Shown here: positions 1-5,199 of the stretch, piece after piece
Layout: the number at the start of each line of letters is the position of its first letter
Numbering within the stretch: position 1 is the stretch's first letter
Assembly (NCBI GenBank): GCA_000434335.1
Contig: FR878253.1
Span: 2,878 to 8,095 of the forward strand
Length of the DNA stretch: 5,218 nucleotides
Direction: 5' to 3'
From: Clostridium sp. CAG:492
GTDB taxonomy: Bacteria > Bacillota > Clostridia > TANB77 > CAG-508
Notes under the pieces: model-generated
Told to the model about the DNA's origin: nothing
Database searches by the model: none
The model's input: only the letters and a program-made list of their open reading frames with translations
Made by a program: the position numbers and the translations under genes

Positions 1-1
1 T

Positions 2-196
2 GTAAATGGAAATAAAAGAATTGCAGCAACATTATTTATATATTTTTTAAATTATTATGATATTTTATATAAAAATGGTAAACAAGTAATCGATAATAAC
101 ACATTAGCAGCATTAACATTATTAATTGCAGAGTCAAATCCTAAAGAAAAAGAAGTAATTATTGATTTAGTAATGAATTTTTTGAATAATGATTAA
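2..196 (+). CDS. Fic/Doc-family protein, C-terminal fragment (5' end outside window)
   Basis: Only the last 64 codons are inside the window, read from base 2 to a TAA at 194-196. The fragment begins with V-N-G-N-K-R-I-A-A, which matches the second half of the Fic/Doc active-site loop (H-x-F-x-[D/N]-G-N-K-R). This is the anion-binding part that holds the nucleotide phosphates; the catalytic His would lie a few residues upstream, outside the window. A hydrophobic helix follows (LFIYFL), then a tail containing L-I-A-E-S-N-P-K-E-K. I associate that tail with Fic/Doc domains fused behind RhuM-like N-terminal domains in gut Firmicutes, but this is from memory. Family members transfer AMP or phosphate to target proteins and often act as toxins. 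The Asn before GNKR, rather than Asp/Glu, resembles Doc more than AMPylating Fic. Full length, partner and activity cannot be judged here. Confidence 0.75.
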   Translation, partial: VNGNKRIAATLFIYFLNYYDILYKNGKQVIDNNTLAALTLLIAESNPKEKEVIIDLVMNFLNND

Positions 197-269
197 AAGA
201 ATATAAAAAAAGTTAAAAACATTAAAAATAGACTTTTTATAAAAGTAAAATTATGAAGGGAGAATACAC

Positions 270-605
270 ATGTTACACAAAATGAAATTAAATGAAAGTC
301 CATTTGAAAGAATAAAAAATGGAACAAAAACAATAGAATTTAGATTATATGACGAAAAAAGACAACAAGTAAAAATTGGAGACAAAATAGAGTTTTCAAA
401 ATTACCAGATTTACAAGAAAAATTAATAGTTGATGTTATCGATTTATACAGAGAAGATACATTTGAAAATTTATTTAGAAAATTATATTCAGATGAAGAA
501 GAAATAATACAAAAAACAAAAACAATGCATACAATATATTCACCAGAAAAAGAGCAACAATATGGCATTTTAGGAATTAAAATAAAAATTAATGGAAAAA
601 TATGA
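270..605 (+). CDS. ASCH-domain (PUA-like) small protein
   Basis: This 111-aa protein matches the ASCH fold family, small beta-barrel domains related to PUA and thought to bind RNA or modified nucleotides. The visible signature is M-K-L-x4-P-F-x2-I-K-x-G-x-K-T-I-E-x-R (residues 5-25). It is followed by a conserved K-I-G-D-K-I-E-F strand (35-42), an acidic helical segment (about 64-85) and a C-terminal Y-G-I-L-G-I-K-I strand (98-105) typical of the family. The length fits a stand-alone ASCH protein. The ATG at 270 is chosen because GAAGGGAG (255-262) sits 7 nt upstream. It lies 73 nt after the Fic-like gene and 29 nt before the YjbR-like gene, all on the same strand, so co-transcription is plausible. 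No substrate can be assigned; family membership is more certain than role. Confidence 0.8.
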   Translation: MLHKMKLNESPFERIKNGTKTIEFRLYDEKRQQVKIGDKIEFSKLPDLQEKLIVDVIDLYREDTFENLFRKLYSDEEEIIQKTKTMHTIYSPEKEQQYGILGIKIKINGKI

Positions 606-634
606 ATTACATTAAAAAAGGAATGTGAATTAAA

Positions 635-961
635 ATGAATAAGGAAGAAATAATAAAGTATTGTTTATCTTTAGAAAATACATATAAAGATACTCCTTTT
701 CCAGGTGATTTTGAATCAGTAACAATGAAACATACTAAAAATAAAAAATGGTTTGCATTAATTATGTATGTTAATTATAAATTATATCTTAATGTAAAAA
801 CAGATCCAAACTATTCTGATATATTAAGAAATACATACGATTATATAATACCAGCATATCACATGAATAAGGAGCACTGGAACACAATTATTATAGATGA
901 TAAAGTGGACAAGTCATTAGTTAAAGAACTGATAGAGCAAAGTTATGAATTAACAAAATAA
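635..961 (+). CDS. MmcQ/YjbR-family protein
   Basis: This 108-aa protein matches the MmcQ/YjbR family, small cytosolic alpha/beta proteins with a CyaY-like fold. The family is often annotated as DNA-binding, but its biochemical role is unsettled. Visible family features, in order, are an N-terminal helix (1-13), T-P-F-P-G-D-F-E-S-V (20-29), K-K-W-F-A-L-I (37-43), L-N-V-K-T-D-P (52-58) and the hallmark P-A-Y-H-M-N-K-E-H-W (73-82). A C-terminal helix with S-Y-E-L (103-106) follows. The length is typical for a complete member. A modest ribosome binding site (AAAGGAA, 617-623) lies about 12 nt before the ATG; the ATG at 623 is closed at once by TGA. It follows the ASCH gene by 29 nt, so the two are probably expressed together. 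I see no convincing terminator after it before the ToxIN locus. Confidence 0.8.
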   Translation: MNKEEIIKYCLSLENTYKDTPFPGDFESVTMKHTKNKKWFALIMYVNYKLYLNVKTDPNYSDILRNTYDYIIPAYHMNKEHWNTIIIDDKVDKSLVKELIEQSYELTK

Positions 962-976
962 AAAATCTTGAAAACA

Positions 977-1005
977 TTGATTATTATTGAAAAATATGAT
1001 ATATT
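977..1005 (+). promoter_or_regulatory. Candidate promoter for the toxI-toxN locus
   Basis: TTGATT (977-982) and TATATT (1000-1005) are separated by exactly 17 bp, a sigma-A-like arrangement. It lies just after the stop of the YjbR-like gene and before the ToxI repeats, where the antitoxin promoter of type III systems normally sits. The region is so AT-rich that chance matches are common. A perfect TATAAT at 1041-1046, nearer the repeats but without a good -35 box, is the main alternative. Confidence 0.4.
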
Positions 1006-1017
1006 AAAAATACACAA

Positions 1018-1055
1018 AGCAATAATATATGTAAAATGCATATAATATTACTGCT
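1018..1055. repeat. Imperfect inverted repeat with an embedded TATAAT
   Basis: AGCA (1018-1021) pairs with TGCT (1052-1055). After one mismatch, TAATAT (1023-1028) pairs with ATATTA (1045-1050), with a further short AT pairing inward past a bulged A. The loop is about 9 nt. The right arm contains TATAAT (1041-1046), preceded by TG at 1037-1038, close to an extended -10. If that box is used, transcription would start near 1053, about 16 nt before the first A-tract of the antitoxin array. The element could be an operator or promoter dyad for toxI. It could also be an accident of AT-rich sequence, although the G/C-containing ends match. Confidence 0.35.
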
Positions 1056-1068
1056 GATATAAACAGCC

Positions 1069-1184
1069 AAAAAGTTGGTGAATCCAGCCATTAAATTGGA
1101 ACTTAAAAAAGCGGTGAATCCAGCCATCAAATTGGAACTTAAAAAAGCGGTGTTTCCAGCCATTAAATTGGAACTTAAAAAAGG
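1069..1184 (+). ncRNA. toxI: ToxI-type RNA antitoxin precursor (type III toxin-antitoxin)
   Basis: Three tandem 36-nt units with no spacers sit directly upstream of a ToxN-family toxin gene, separated from it by a terminator. This is the layout of type III toxin-antitoxin loci, in which the repeat RNA itself is the antitoxin and is cut into single units by the toxin. A-tracts begin at 1069, 1105, 1141 and 1177, in exact 36-nt phase, so four A-rich sites would release three units. Characterised ToxN enzymes cut in A-rich sites, so these are the likely processing points (inference). Each unit can fold as an H-type pseudoknot. In copy 1, GGT (1077-1079) pairs with GCC (1087-1089), and TCCA (1083-1086), inside that loop, pairs with TGGA (1097-1100). 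The array has clearly higher G+C than the sequence around it. The ends given are the visible repeat region; the true 5' end depends on the promoter used. Confidence 0.88.
1077..1184 (+). repeat. Three 36-bp tandem direct repeats
   Basis: The units are 1077-1112, 1113-1148 and 1149-1184. Each starts with GGTG, continues with CCAGCCAT and AAATTGGAACTT, and ends in an A6 run plus G. Copies 1 and 2 differ by a single T-to-C change (ATTAAA against ATCAAA, loop region). Copy 3 has TT in place of AA just before TCCA and ends in G rather than C. The sequence just before copy 1 (AAAAAGTT) resembles a degenerate end of a preceding unit. There are no spacers, so this is not a CRISPR array. Confidence 0.95.
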
Positions 1185-1185
1185 G

Positions 1186-1213
1186 GGATTAGAGGTAAAG
1201 CTCTAGTCCTTTT
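1186..1213 (+). terminator. Intrinsic terminator between toxI and toxN
   Basis: GGATTAGAG (1186-1194) pairs with CTCTAGTCC (1201-1209) in a 9-bp stem with one G-T wobble and a 6-nt loop, followed by TTTT and further T-rich sequence. It lies after the last ToxI repeat and before the toxN ribosome binding site. In studied type III loci, such a leaky terminator lets most transcripts stop after the antitoxin, keeping antitoxin RNA in excess of toxin mRNA. The U-tract is short, consistent with partial read-through. Confidence 0.8.
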
Positions 1214-1228
1214 ATATTTATATAAAAG
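1209..1228. repeat. Perfect 8-bp inverted repeat overlapping the terminator T-tract
   Basis: CTTTTATA (1209-1216) and TATAAAAG (1221-1228) are perfect complements around a 4-nt loop. The left arm shares the final C of the terminator stem and all four Ts of its T-tract. In RNA, the hairpin would form in read-through transcripts just ahead of the toxN Shine-Dalgarno (GGAGG 1235-1239) and could influence read-through or translation. The sequence is AT-rich, so chance is possible. Confidence 0.4.
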
Positions 1229-1248
1229 TATTAAGGAGGTAATTTTAG

Positions 1249-1761
1249 ATGATTATAAATTTAAAAATTGTTAGAGTTAATTCAAATTATTGTGATTACT
1301 TAAGAAAATATGATAATAAAGTGGCCTATAATAAAAATGAAAAAGAGTTAAGACCATTTATAGGAATATTGTTTAAAATCGAAATGTGTGAATATTTTGC
1401 ACCATTATCAAGTCCTAAACCTAAATACAAGAATATGAAAAATACTTTAGATTTTTTCAAAATAAAAAATGGTGAATTAGGTGCTGTAAATTTTAATAAT
1501 ATGATACCAGTAAATAAAAATAACTATTCATTAGTTGATTTAAATAAAGAAACATTAACAATTTCTGAATTAAAGTATCAAAAGTTATTAAGGGAACAAT
1601 TAGCTTGGTTAAATGCAAATTATCAACAAGTAAAAAATAAGTCTTTTAAGTTATATCAATTATATAATGAGGGGCGATTACCACAAAATATAAAATTAAG
1701 GTGTTGTAATTTTAAATTATTAGAGGAAAAATGTACTAAATATAATATGGATATCAATTAA
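1249..1761 (+). CDS. toxN: ToxN/AbiQ-family endoribonuclease toxin (type III TA)
   Basis: This 170-aa cytosolic endoribonuclease is close in length to the Pectobacterium ToxN I recall (about 171 aa). Matching features are Y-L-R-K-Y-D-N-K-V (17-25), F-I-G-I-L-F-K-I (37-44), Y-F-A-P-L-S-S-P-K (49-57), G-A-V-N-F-N-N-M-I-P-V (78-88), Y-Q-K-L-L-R-E-Q-L (110-118) and C-N-F-K-L-L-E-E-K (153-161). The S-S-P-K block corresponds to the T-S-P-K active-site motif, so S55 and K57 are the expected catalytic-site residues. R35 falls where I recall a Lys in the Pectobacterium protein. The ATG at 1249 follows AAGGAGGT (1233-1240), with GGAGG 9 nt upstream. Free toxin is expected to cut cellular or phage mRNA in A-rich sites and stop growth until bound by ToxI. 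The 36-nt repeats and terminator just upstream confirm the assignment. No terminator is visible after the gene. Its ORF is intact with no missing segment, so it is probably functional. Confidence 0.93.
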   Translation: MIINLKIVRVNSNYCDYLRKYDNKVAYNKNEKELRPFIGILFKIEMCEYFAPLSSPKPKYKNMKNTLDFFKIKNGELGAVNFNNMIPVNKNNYSLVDLNKETLTISELKYQKLLREQLAWLNANYQQVKNKSFKLYQLYNEGRLPQNIKLRCCNFKLLEEKCTKYNMDIN

Positions 1762-1771
1762 TAAAAAATTA

Positions 1772-1800
1772 TTGTGATTATCCTAAAAATATGTTATACT
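1772..1800 (+). promoter_or_regulatory. Promoter of the pth-rng-rimO operon
   Basis: TTGTGA (1772-1777) and TATACT (1795-1800) are separated by 17 bp. TG at 1792-1793 makes the -10 an extended one. Start of transcription is expected near 1807, giving a leader of about 27 nt before the pth ATG. A perfect 6-bp dyad, ATACTT-TAT-AAGTAT (1796-1810), covers the -10 box and start site. Confidence 0.75.
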
Positions 1801-1833
1801 TTATAAGTATTTAACATAAAAAGGAGGCATTTT

Positions 1834-2394
1834 ATGTATCTTATAGTAGGACTTGGAAATCCAGAAGCGGAATATGCTAGAACAAGACATAATATGGGTG
1901 TTGATGTTGTAAATGAATTAGCAGATAAATATAAAATAGCAATATCAAGAGAAAAGTTTGATGGTCTATATGGAACTGGTGAAATTGAAAATGAAAAAGT
2001 GATATTATTAAAACCACAAACATATATGAATTTAAGTGGTGATTCAGTAATTCAATTTGCAAATTTTTATAAATTAAATCCAGAAGAGATAATTGTTATT
2101 TATGATGATATAGATACTAATCCAGGTAAAATAAGAATACGTAAAAAAGGTGGACCTGGAACACATAATGGAATGAAATCAGTTGTAAGCAGATTAAATT
2201 CAGAAGATTTTCCTAGAGTTAGAGTTGGAATTGGAATGCCTGAATTTAAAGGGGATTTAGTTAACTATGTAATTGGAAATATAACTGATGAAGACTACGA
2301 AGAATTGAAAAAAGGAATAAATAAAGCGTCAGAAGCTGTGGCATCCATTATAAAAGATGGAATAGATATGGCAATGAATAAATACAATAAGTAG
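1834..2394 (+). CDS. pth: Peptidyl-tRNA hydrolase (bacterial Pth)
   Basis: Pth releases peptides from peptidyl-tRNAs that drop off the ribosome, recycling tRNA; it is normally essential. The 186-aa length matches the family (about 190 aa). Visible motifs are the N-terminal L-I-V-G-L-G-N-P (3-10), R-T-R-H-N-M-G (16-22) with the catalytic His at 19, K-P-Q-T-Y-M-N-L-S-G (60-69) with the substrate-binding Asn at 66, Y-D-D-I-D (90-94) with the conserved Asp cluster, and G-G-P-G-T-H-N-G (106-113) with Asn 112. The basic R-V-R-V-G-I-G segment (128-134) is also typical. The ATG at 1834 lies 6 nt after AAGGAGG (1821-1827). It is the first gene of an operon with its own promoter and is followed after 19 nt by rng. 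All key residues are present. Confidence 0.97.
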   Translation: MYLIVGLGNPEAEYARTRHNMGVDVVNELADKYKIAISREKFDGLYGTGEIENEKVILLKPQTYMNLSGDSVIQFANFYKLNPEEIIVIYDDIDTNPGKIRIRKKGGPGTHNGMKSVVSRLNSEDFPRVRVGIGMPEFKGDLVNYVIGNITDEDYEELKKGINKASEAVASIIKDGIDMAMNKYNK

Positions 2395-2413
2395 GCTAAA
2401 TAGTGGAGGAATA

Positions 2414-3595
2414 ATGAACGAGATTATAATTAATTATAATAATCAAAAAAAAGATGTAATTGTTTTAGAAAATGGAAAAATAGTAGAAAAATATCAAGAA
2501 AACGATAATAACAAAACAATTGAAGGAAATATATACTTAGGAAAAGTTATAAATGTATTACCTGGTATGGGAGCAGCATTTGTTGATATTGGTGAAGAAA
2601 AAAATGCTTTTTTACATATAAAAGATGTTTTACCTAAAGCAAGCGAAATTACAGGAAATAAAAATGAAAAAATTAATAAAAACGATATAAAAAAATATGT
2701 TAGAGCAGATATGCCAATTGTTGTTCAAGTAAAAAAAGATAAAAATGAAACCAAAGGTGCTAGAATTTCTACCGAATTAAATATAGCAGGAAAATATGTA
2801 GCATTGGTTCCAAATTCTAAATTTATAACGATATCAAGTAAAATAAATGATGAAAGTGAAATTAAAAGATTAAAAGAAATTGTAAAAAACAACTCATCTG
2901 AAAATGATGGTTTTATAATAAGAACAGCAGCCAAAAATAAATCTGATGAAGAAATAATTAATGATATAAAAAATGTGGAAAAAACATATAAAGAAATAAT
3001 TGAAAAAGCAGAAAAATTAAAAAAAGAAAAAGATATTATTCCTAAAAAAATATATGATGTTGGAGGAATTGTTAATAAAGTATTGTTAGGATTTACAGAT
3101 AATATAGATAAGATAGTAGTTAATGAAAAAGATGTGTACAATTTTATTATAAATGAATATGAAAATTTAAAGGAAAAAACAGAGCTAAAAGAAAACGAGA
3201 ATTTAATTTCAGACAATATCTTTGCACAATTAGAAAAAATAAAAAATAGAAAAATTTGGCTTAATTGTGGAGGCTTTATAACAATAGATAAAACAGAAGC
3301 ATTAACTGCAATAGATGTAAACACAGGCAAATATATTGGAAAAGATACATTAGAAAAAACAGTATTAAAAGTAAATGAAGAAGCAACAATTGAAATCGCA
3401 AAACAATTAAGAGCAAGGGATATTGGCGGAATTGTAATTGTTGATTACATAGATATGGAAGAAAAATCTGATGAAGCTAAAATTGTAGAATTATTAGAAA
3501 AAGAGCTAAAAAAAGATAGGGCTAAAACACAAATTGTTGGATTTACACCATTACATTTACTAGAAATGACAAGAAAACATTTATGTAGTAATTAA
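2414..3595 (+). CDS. rng: RNase E/G-family endoribonuclease, lacking the C-terminal zinc-link region
   Basis: This family consists of single-strand-specific endoribonucleases, active on 5'-monophosphorylated RNA, that act in rRNA maturation and mRNA decay. In the 393 aa, an S1-type RNA-binding domain (about 36-120) contains G-K-V-x4-P-G-M-G-A-A-F-V-D-I-G. The 5'-sensor region contains I-I-R-T-A-A, with R170-T171 matching the 5'-phosphate pocket. A lysine/glutamate-rich helical stretch spans about 180-207. The DNase I-like catalytic part contains T-A-I-D-V-N-T-G (298-305) and I-V-I-V-D-Y-I-D-M (340-348). D301 and D344 correspond to the metal-binding aspartates D303 and D346 of E. coli RNase E. 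The protein ends soon after G-F-T-P-L-H-L-L-E-M-T-R-K (376-388). The zinc-link (C-P-x-C) and small domain that normally follow are absent, and the 33 nt before rimO cannot hold them. The ATG at 2414 follows GGAGG (2405-2409) at 4 nt, 19 nt after pth. Confidence 0.92.
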   Translation: MNEIIINYNNQKKDVIVLENGKIVEKYQENDNNKTIEGNIYLGKVINVLPGMGAAFVDIGEEKNAFLHIKDVLPKASEITGNKNEKINKNDIKKYVRADMPIVVQVKKDKNETKGARISTELNIAGKYVALVPNSKFITISSKINDESEIKRLKEIVKNNSSENDGFIIRTAAKNKSDEEIINDIKNVEKTYKEIIEKAEKLKKEKDIIPKKIYDVGGIVNKVLLGFTDNIDKIVVNEKDVYNFIINEYENLKEKTELKENENLISDNIFAQLEKIKNRKIWLNCGGFITIDKTEALTAIDVNTGKYIGKDTLEKTVLKVNEEATIEIAKQLRARDIGGIVIVDYIDMEEKSDEAKIVELLEKELKKDRAKTQIVGFTPLHLLEMTRKHLCSN

Positions 3596-3628
3596 TAAAA
3601 TATAAAGTGAAGAAGGGAATTTATAATA

Positions 3629-4936
3629 ATGAATGTAGGATTTGTATCATTAGGTTGTAGCAAGAATTTATTAGACACAGAAATGACAATTGGGTTATTT
3701 AAAAATAATAAATTTAATATAGTAAATGATCCATCAGATGCGGATGTTATAGTAATAAATACTTGTGGATTTATTGAATCAGCAAAAGAAGAAGCAATCA
3801 ATACAATTTTAGAAATGGCAGAATATAAACAAGGAAGATGTAAGTATTTAATAGCAATGGGCTGTTTAGTAGAAAGATACAAAGATGAACTAGAAAAGGC
3901 TCTTCCTGAAGTTGATTTATTTATAAAATATAGTGAATACAATAATATATGGGAGCAAATTGAATCTGTTATTGGTAAAGTTGGTGAGGATGAAGAAGAT
4001 GAAAAATTAGATTTTATGGACAGGGTTGTTTCAACAGGAGAAAATTTTGCATATTTAAGAATTGCTGAAGGTTGTGATAATAGATGTACATTTTGTGCAA
4101 TTCCATACATAAGAGGTAAGTATATTAGTAGAAAATTTGAAGATGTAATTGAAGAAGCAAAAATGTTAGCAAAAAGTGGAATAAAAGAGCTAATTGTAAT
4201 TGCACAAGACACAACAAAATATGGAGTTGACATATATGGAAAACCAAGACTTGCTGAACTTTTAAATGAACTATGCAAAATAGATGGAATAAAATGGATT
4301 AGATTTTTATATGCATATCCAGAAACAATAACAGACGAATTAATTGATGTTGTGAAAAATAATGATAAAATATGTAATTATTTTGACATTCCAATTCAAC
4401 ACATATCAAACAAAGTGTTAAAAAGAATGAACAGAAAAAGTGATGGAGAAAGTATAAGAAAAGTTGTCGCAAAAATAAGAAAAGAAATACCAAATGTAAT
4501 AATTAGAACAACAGTGATGGTAGGTTTCCCAGGTGAAACAAATGAAGATTTTGATGAATTATATGAATTTATAAAAGAAGCAAAATTTGATAGATTAGGT
4601 GCATTTTCATATTCAAAAGAAGACGGAACACCAGCAGCACGAATAAAAGAGCAAATACATCCAATGACTAAAAAAAGCAGATACAACAAAATAATGGCAT
4701 TACAACAAAAAGTATATGAAGAAATATCTCAAAAATACATAGGCAGAGAGCTAGAAGTATTACTAGAAGAAAGAAGCTTTGATGGAAAATACTATATAGC
4801 AAGAAGTTATATGGATGTACCAGATATAGATGGAGTAATATTTGTAAACTGCAATGAAGAAAATCTAGAAGGACAATTTGTAAAAGTAAAAGTTTTGAAA
4901 ACACAAGACTATGATTTAATTGCAGAAAAAATTTAA
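3629..4936 (+). CDS. rimO: Ribosomal protein S12 (Asp) methylthiotransferase RimO
   Basis: RimO is a radical-SAM enzyme that adds a methylthio group to the conserved Asp (position 89 in the E. coli protein) of ribosomal protein S12, near the decoding centre. The 435 aa agree with E. coli RimO (about 441). The N-terminal methylthiotransferase domain holds the three cysteines of the auxiliary 4Fe-4S cluster: C10 (S-L-G-C-S-K-N), C46 (N-T-C-G-F) and C79 (M-G-C-L). The radical-SAM motif E-G-C-D-N-R-C-T-F-C gives C149, C153 and C156. P-I-Q-H-I-S-N-K-V-L-K-R-M (255-267) and F-S-Y-S-K-E-D-G-T-P-A (326-336) are family motifs. A C-terminal TRAM domain (about 372-435) contains R-S-Y-M-D-V-P-D-I-D-G (392-402), which I associate with RimO rather than MiaB. 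The ATG at 3629 follows AGAAGGGA (3611-3618) at 10 nt, and the gap from rng is 33 nt. It is the last gene of the operon. Confidence 0.96.
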   Translation: MNVGFVSLGCSKNLLDTEMTIGLFKNNKFNIVNDPSDADVIVINTCGFIESAKEEAINTILEMAEYKQGRCKYLIAMGCLVERYKDELEKALPEVDLFIKYSEYNNIWEQIESVIGKVGEDEEDEKLDFMDRVVSTGENFAYLRIAEGCDNRCTFCAIPYIRGKYISRKFEDVIEEAKMLAKSGIKELIVIAQDTTKYGVDIYGKPRLAELLNELCKIDGIKWIRFLYAYPETITDELIDVVKNNDKICNYFDIPIQHISNKVLKRMNRKSDGESIRKVVAKIRKEIPNVIIRTTVMVGFPGETNEDFDELYEFIKEAKFDRLGAFSYSKEDGTPAARIKEQIHPMTKKSRYNKIMALQQKVYEEISQKYIGRELEVLLEERSFDGKYYIARSYMDVPDIDGVIFVNCNEENLEGQFVKVKVLKTQDYDLIAEKI

Positions 4937-4958
4937 AGTTATTATAATATAAAAATAG

Positions 4959-5004
4959 AAGAAGTTAGCTAATTAAATTATTTTAACAGACTAACTTCTT
5001 TTTT
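4959..5004 (+). terminator. Intrinsic terminator of the pth-rng-rimO operon
   Basis: AAGAAGTTAG (4959-4968) and CTAACTTCTT (4991-5000) form a perfect 10-bp stem around a 22-nt AT-rich loop. The 3' arm runs into TTTT (5001-5004), giving six consecutive Ts. It starts 22 nt after the rimO stop codon and ends the operon. The A-rich left flank (AAAAAT, 4951-4956) would give only a weak U-tract on the other strand. Confidence 0.88.
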
Positions 5005-5052
5005 AGGTTTATTATTTTTCAATATCTGCAATAATAAAATAATTTTGAGAAA

Positions 5053-5064
5053 GATATAATAATT
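5053..5064 (+). promoter_or_regulatory. Possible -10 box (first of a repeated pair)
   Basis: TATAAT at 5055-5060 lies in the 12-bp block GATATAATAATT, which recurs exactly at 5107-5118. I see no -35 box at a normal distance, so it may be inactive. It is listed because of the duplication in a gene-free leader. Confidence 0.25.
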
Positions 5065-5105
5065 GACTGAAAAAATATAGACTTGTGGATTTTATTTTTG
5101 AAAGA

Positions 5106-5114
5106 TGATATAAT
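5106..5114 (+). promoter_or_regulatory. Extended -10 promoter for the gene beyond the window
   Basis: TGATATAAT (5106-5114) is a perfect extended -10 element. The nearest -35-like sequence, TTGTGG (5083-5088), is 20 bp away, longer than ideal, but extended -10 promoters tolerate a poor -35. Transcription would start near 5121 and run rightward, leaving a leader of about 95 nt before the window end. Confidence 0.55.
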
Positions 5115-5199
5115 AATTTTAAATATTAATTATGTAAAAGAGGAAATGATTCTAATTATGCATGAATTTTATATCTGAATGGAAATTGTTTTATGGAGT

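Noticed and set aside
232..246. A small hairpin (ACTTTT-TAT-AAAAGT) upstream of the ASCH gene as a terminator for the Fic-like gene.
   Set aside because: The stem is short and A/T-only except for one G-C pair, and no T-tract follows.
1077..1184. CRISPR array.
   Set aside because: The units are directly adjacent with no variable spacers, and no cas genes are present.
984..1202. A minus-strand open frame across the same repeats.
   Set aside because: No ribosome binding site precedes its ATGs, and the openness follows from the same three-fold period.
1063..1206. A forward open frame through the repeats coding for a 12-residue repeat peptide (N-P-A-I-K-L-E-L-K-K-A-V).
   Set aside because: It has no ATG, only TTG or GTG starts with no ribosome binding site, and it ends inside the terminator hairpin. 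A 36-nt period is a multiple of three, so repeats stay open by default. The RNA antitoxin explains the region better.
1069..1213. Riboswitch or T-box leader for the downstream gene.
   Set aside because: Three near-identical units, each able to fold on its own, next to a ToxN gene fit an RNA antitoxin. I recognise no known riboswitch core.
2725..3330. Long minus-strand open frames opposite rng and opposite rimO (3592-4278).
   Set aside because: They lie antisense to strongly supported genes, have low-complexity Ser/Phe/Ile-rich translations from AT-rich codons, and match no family I know.
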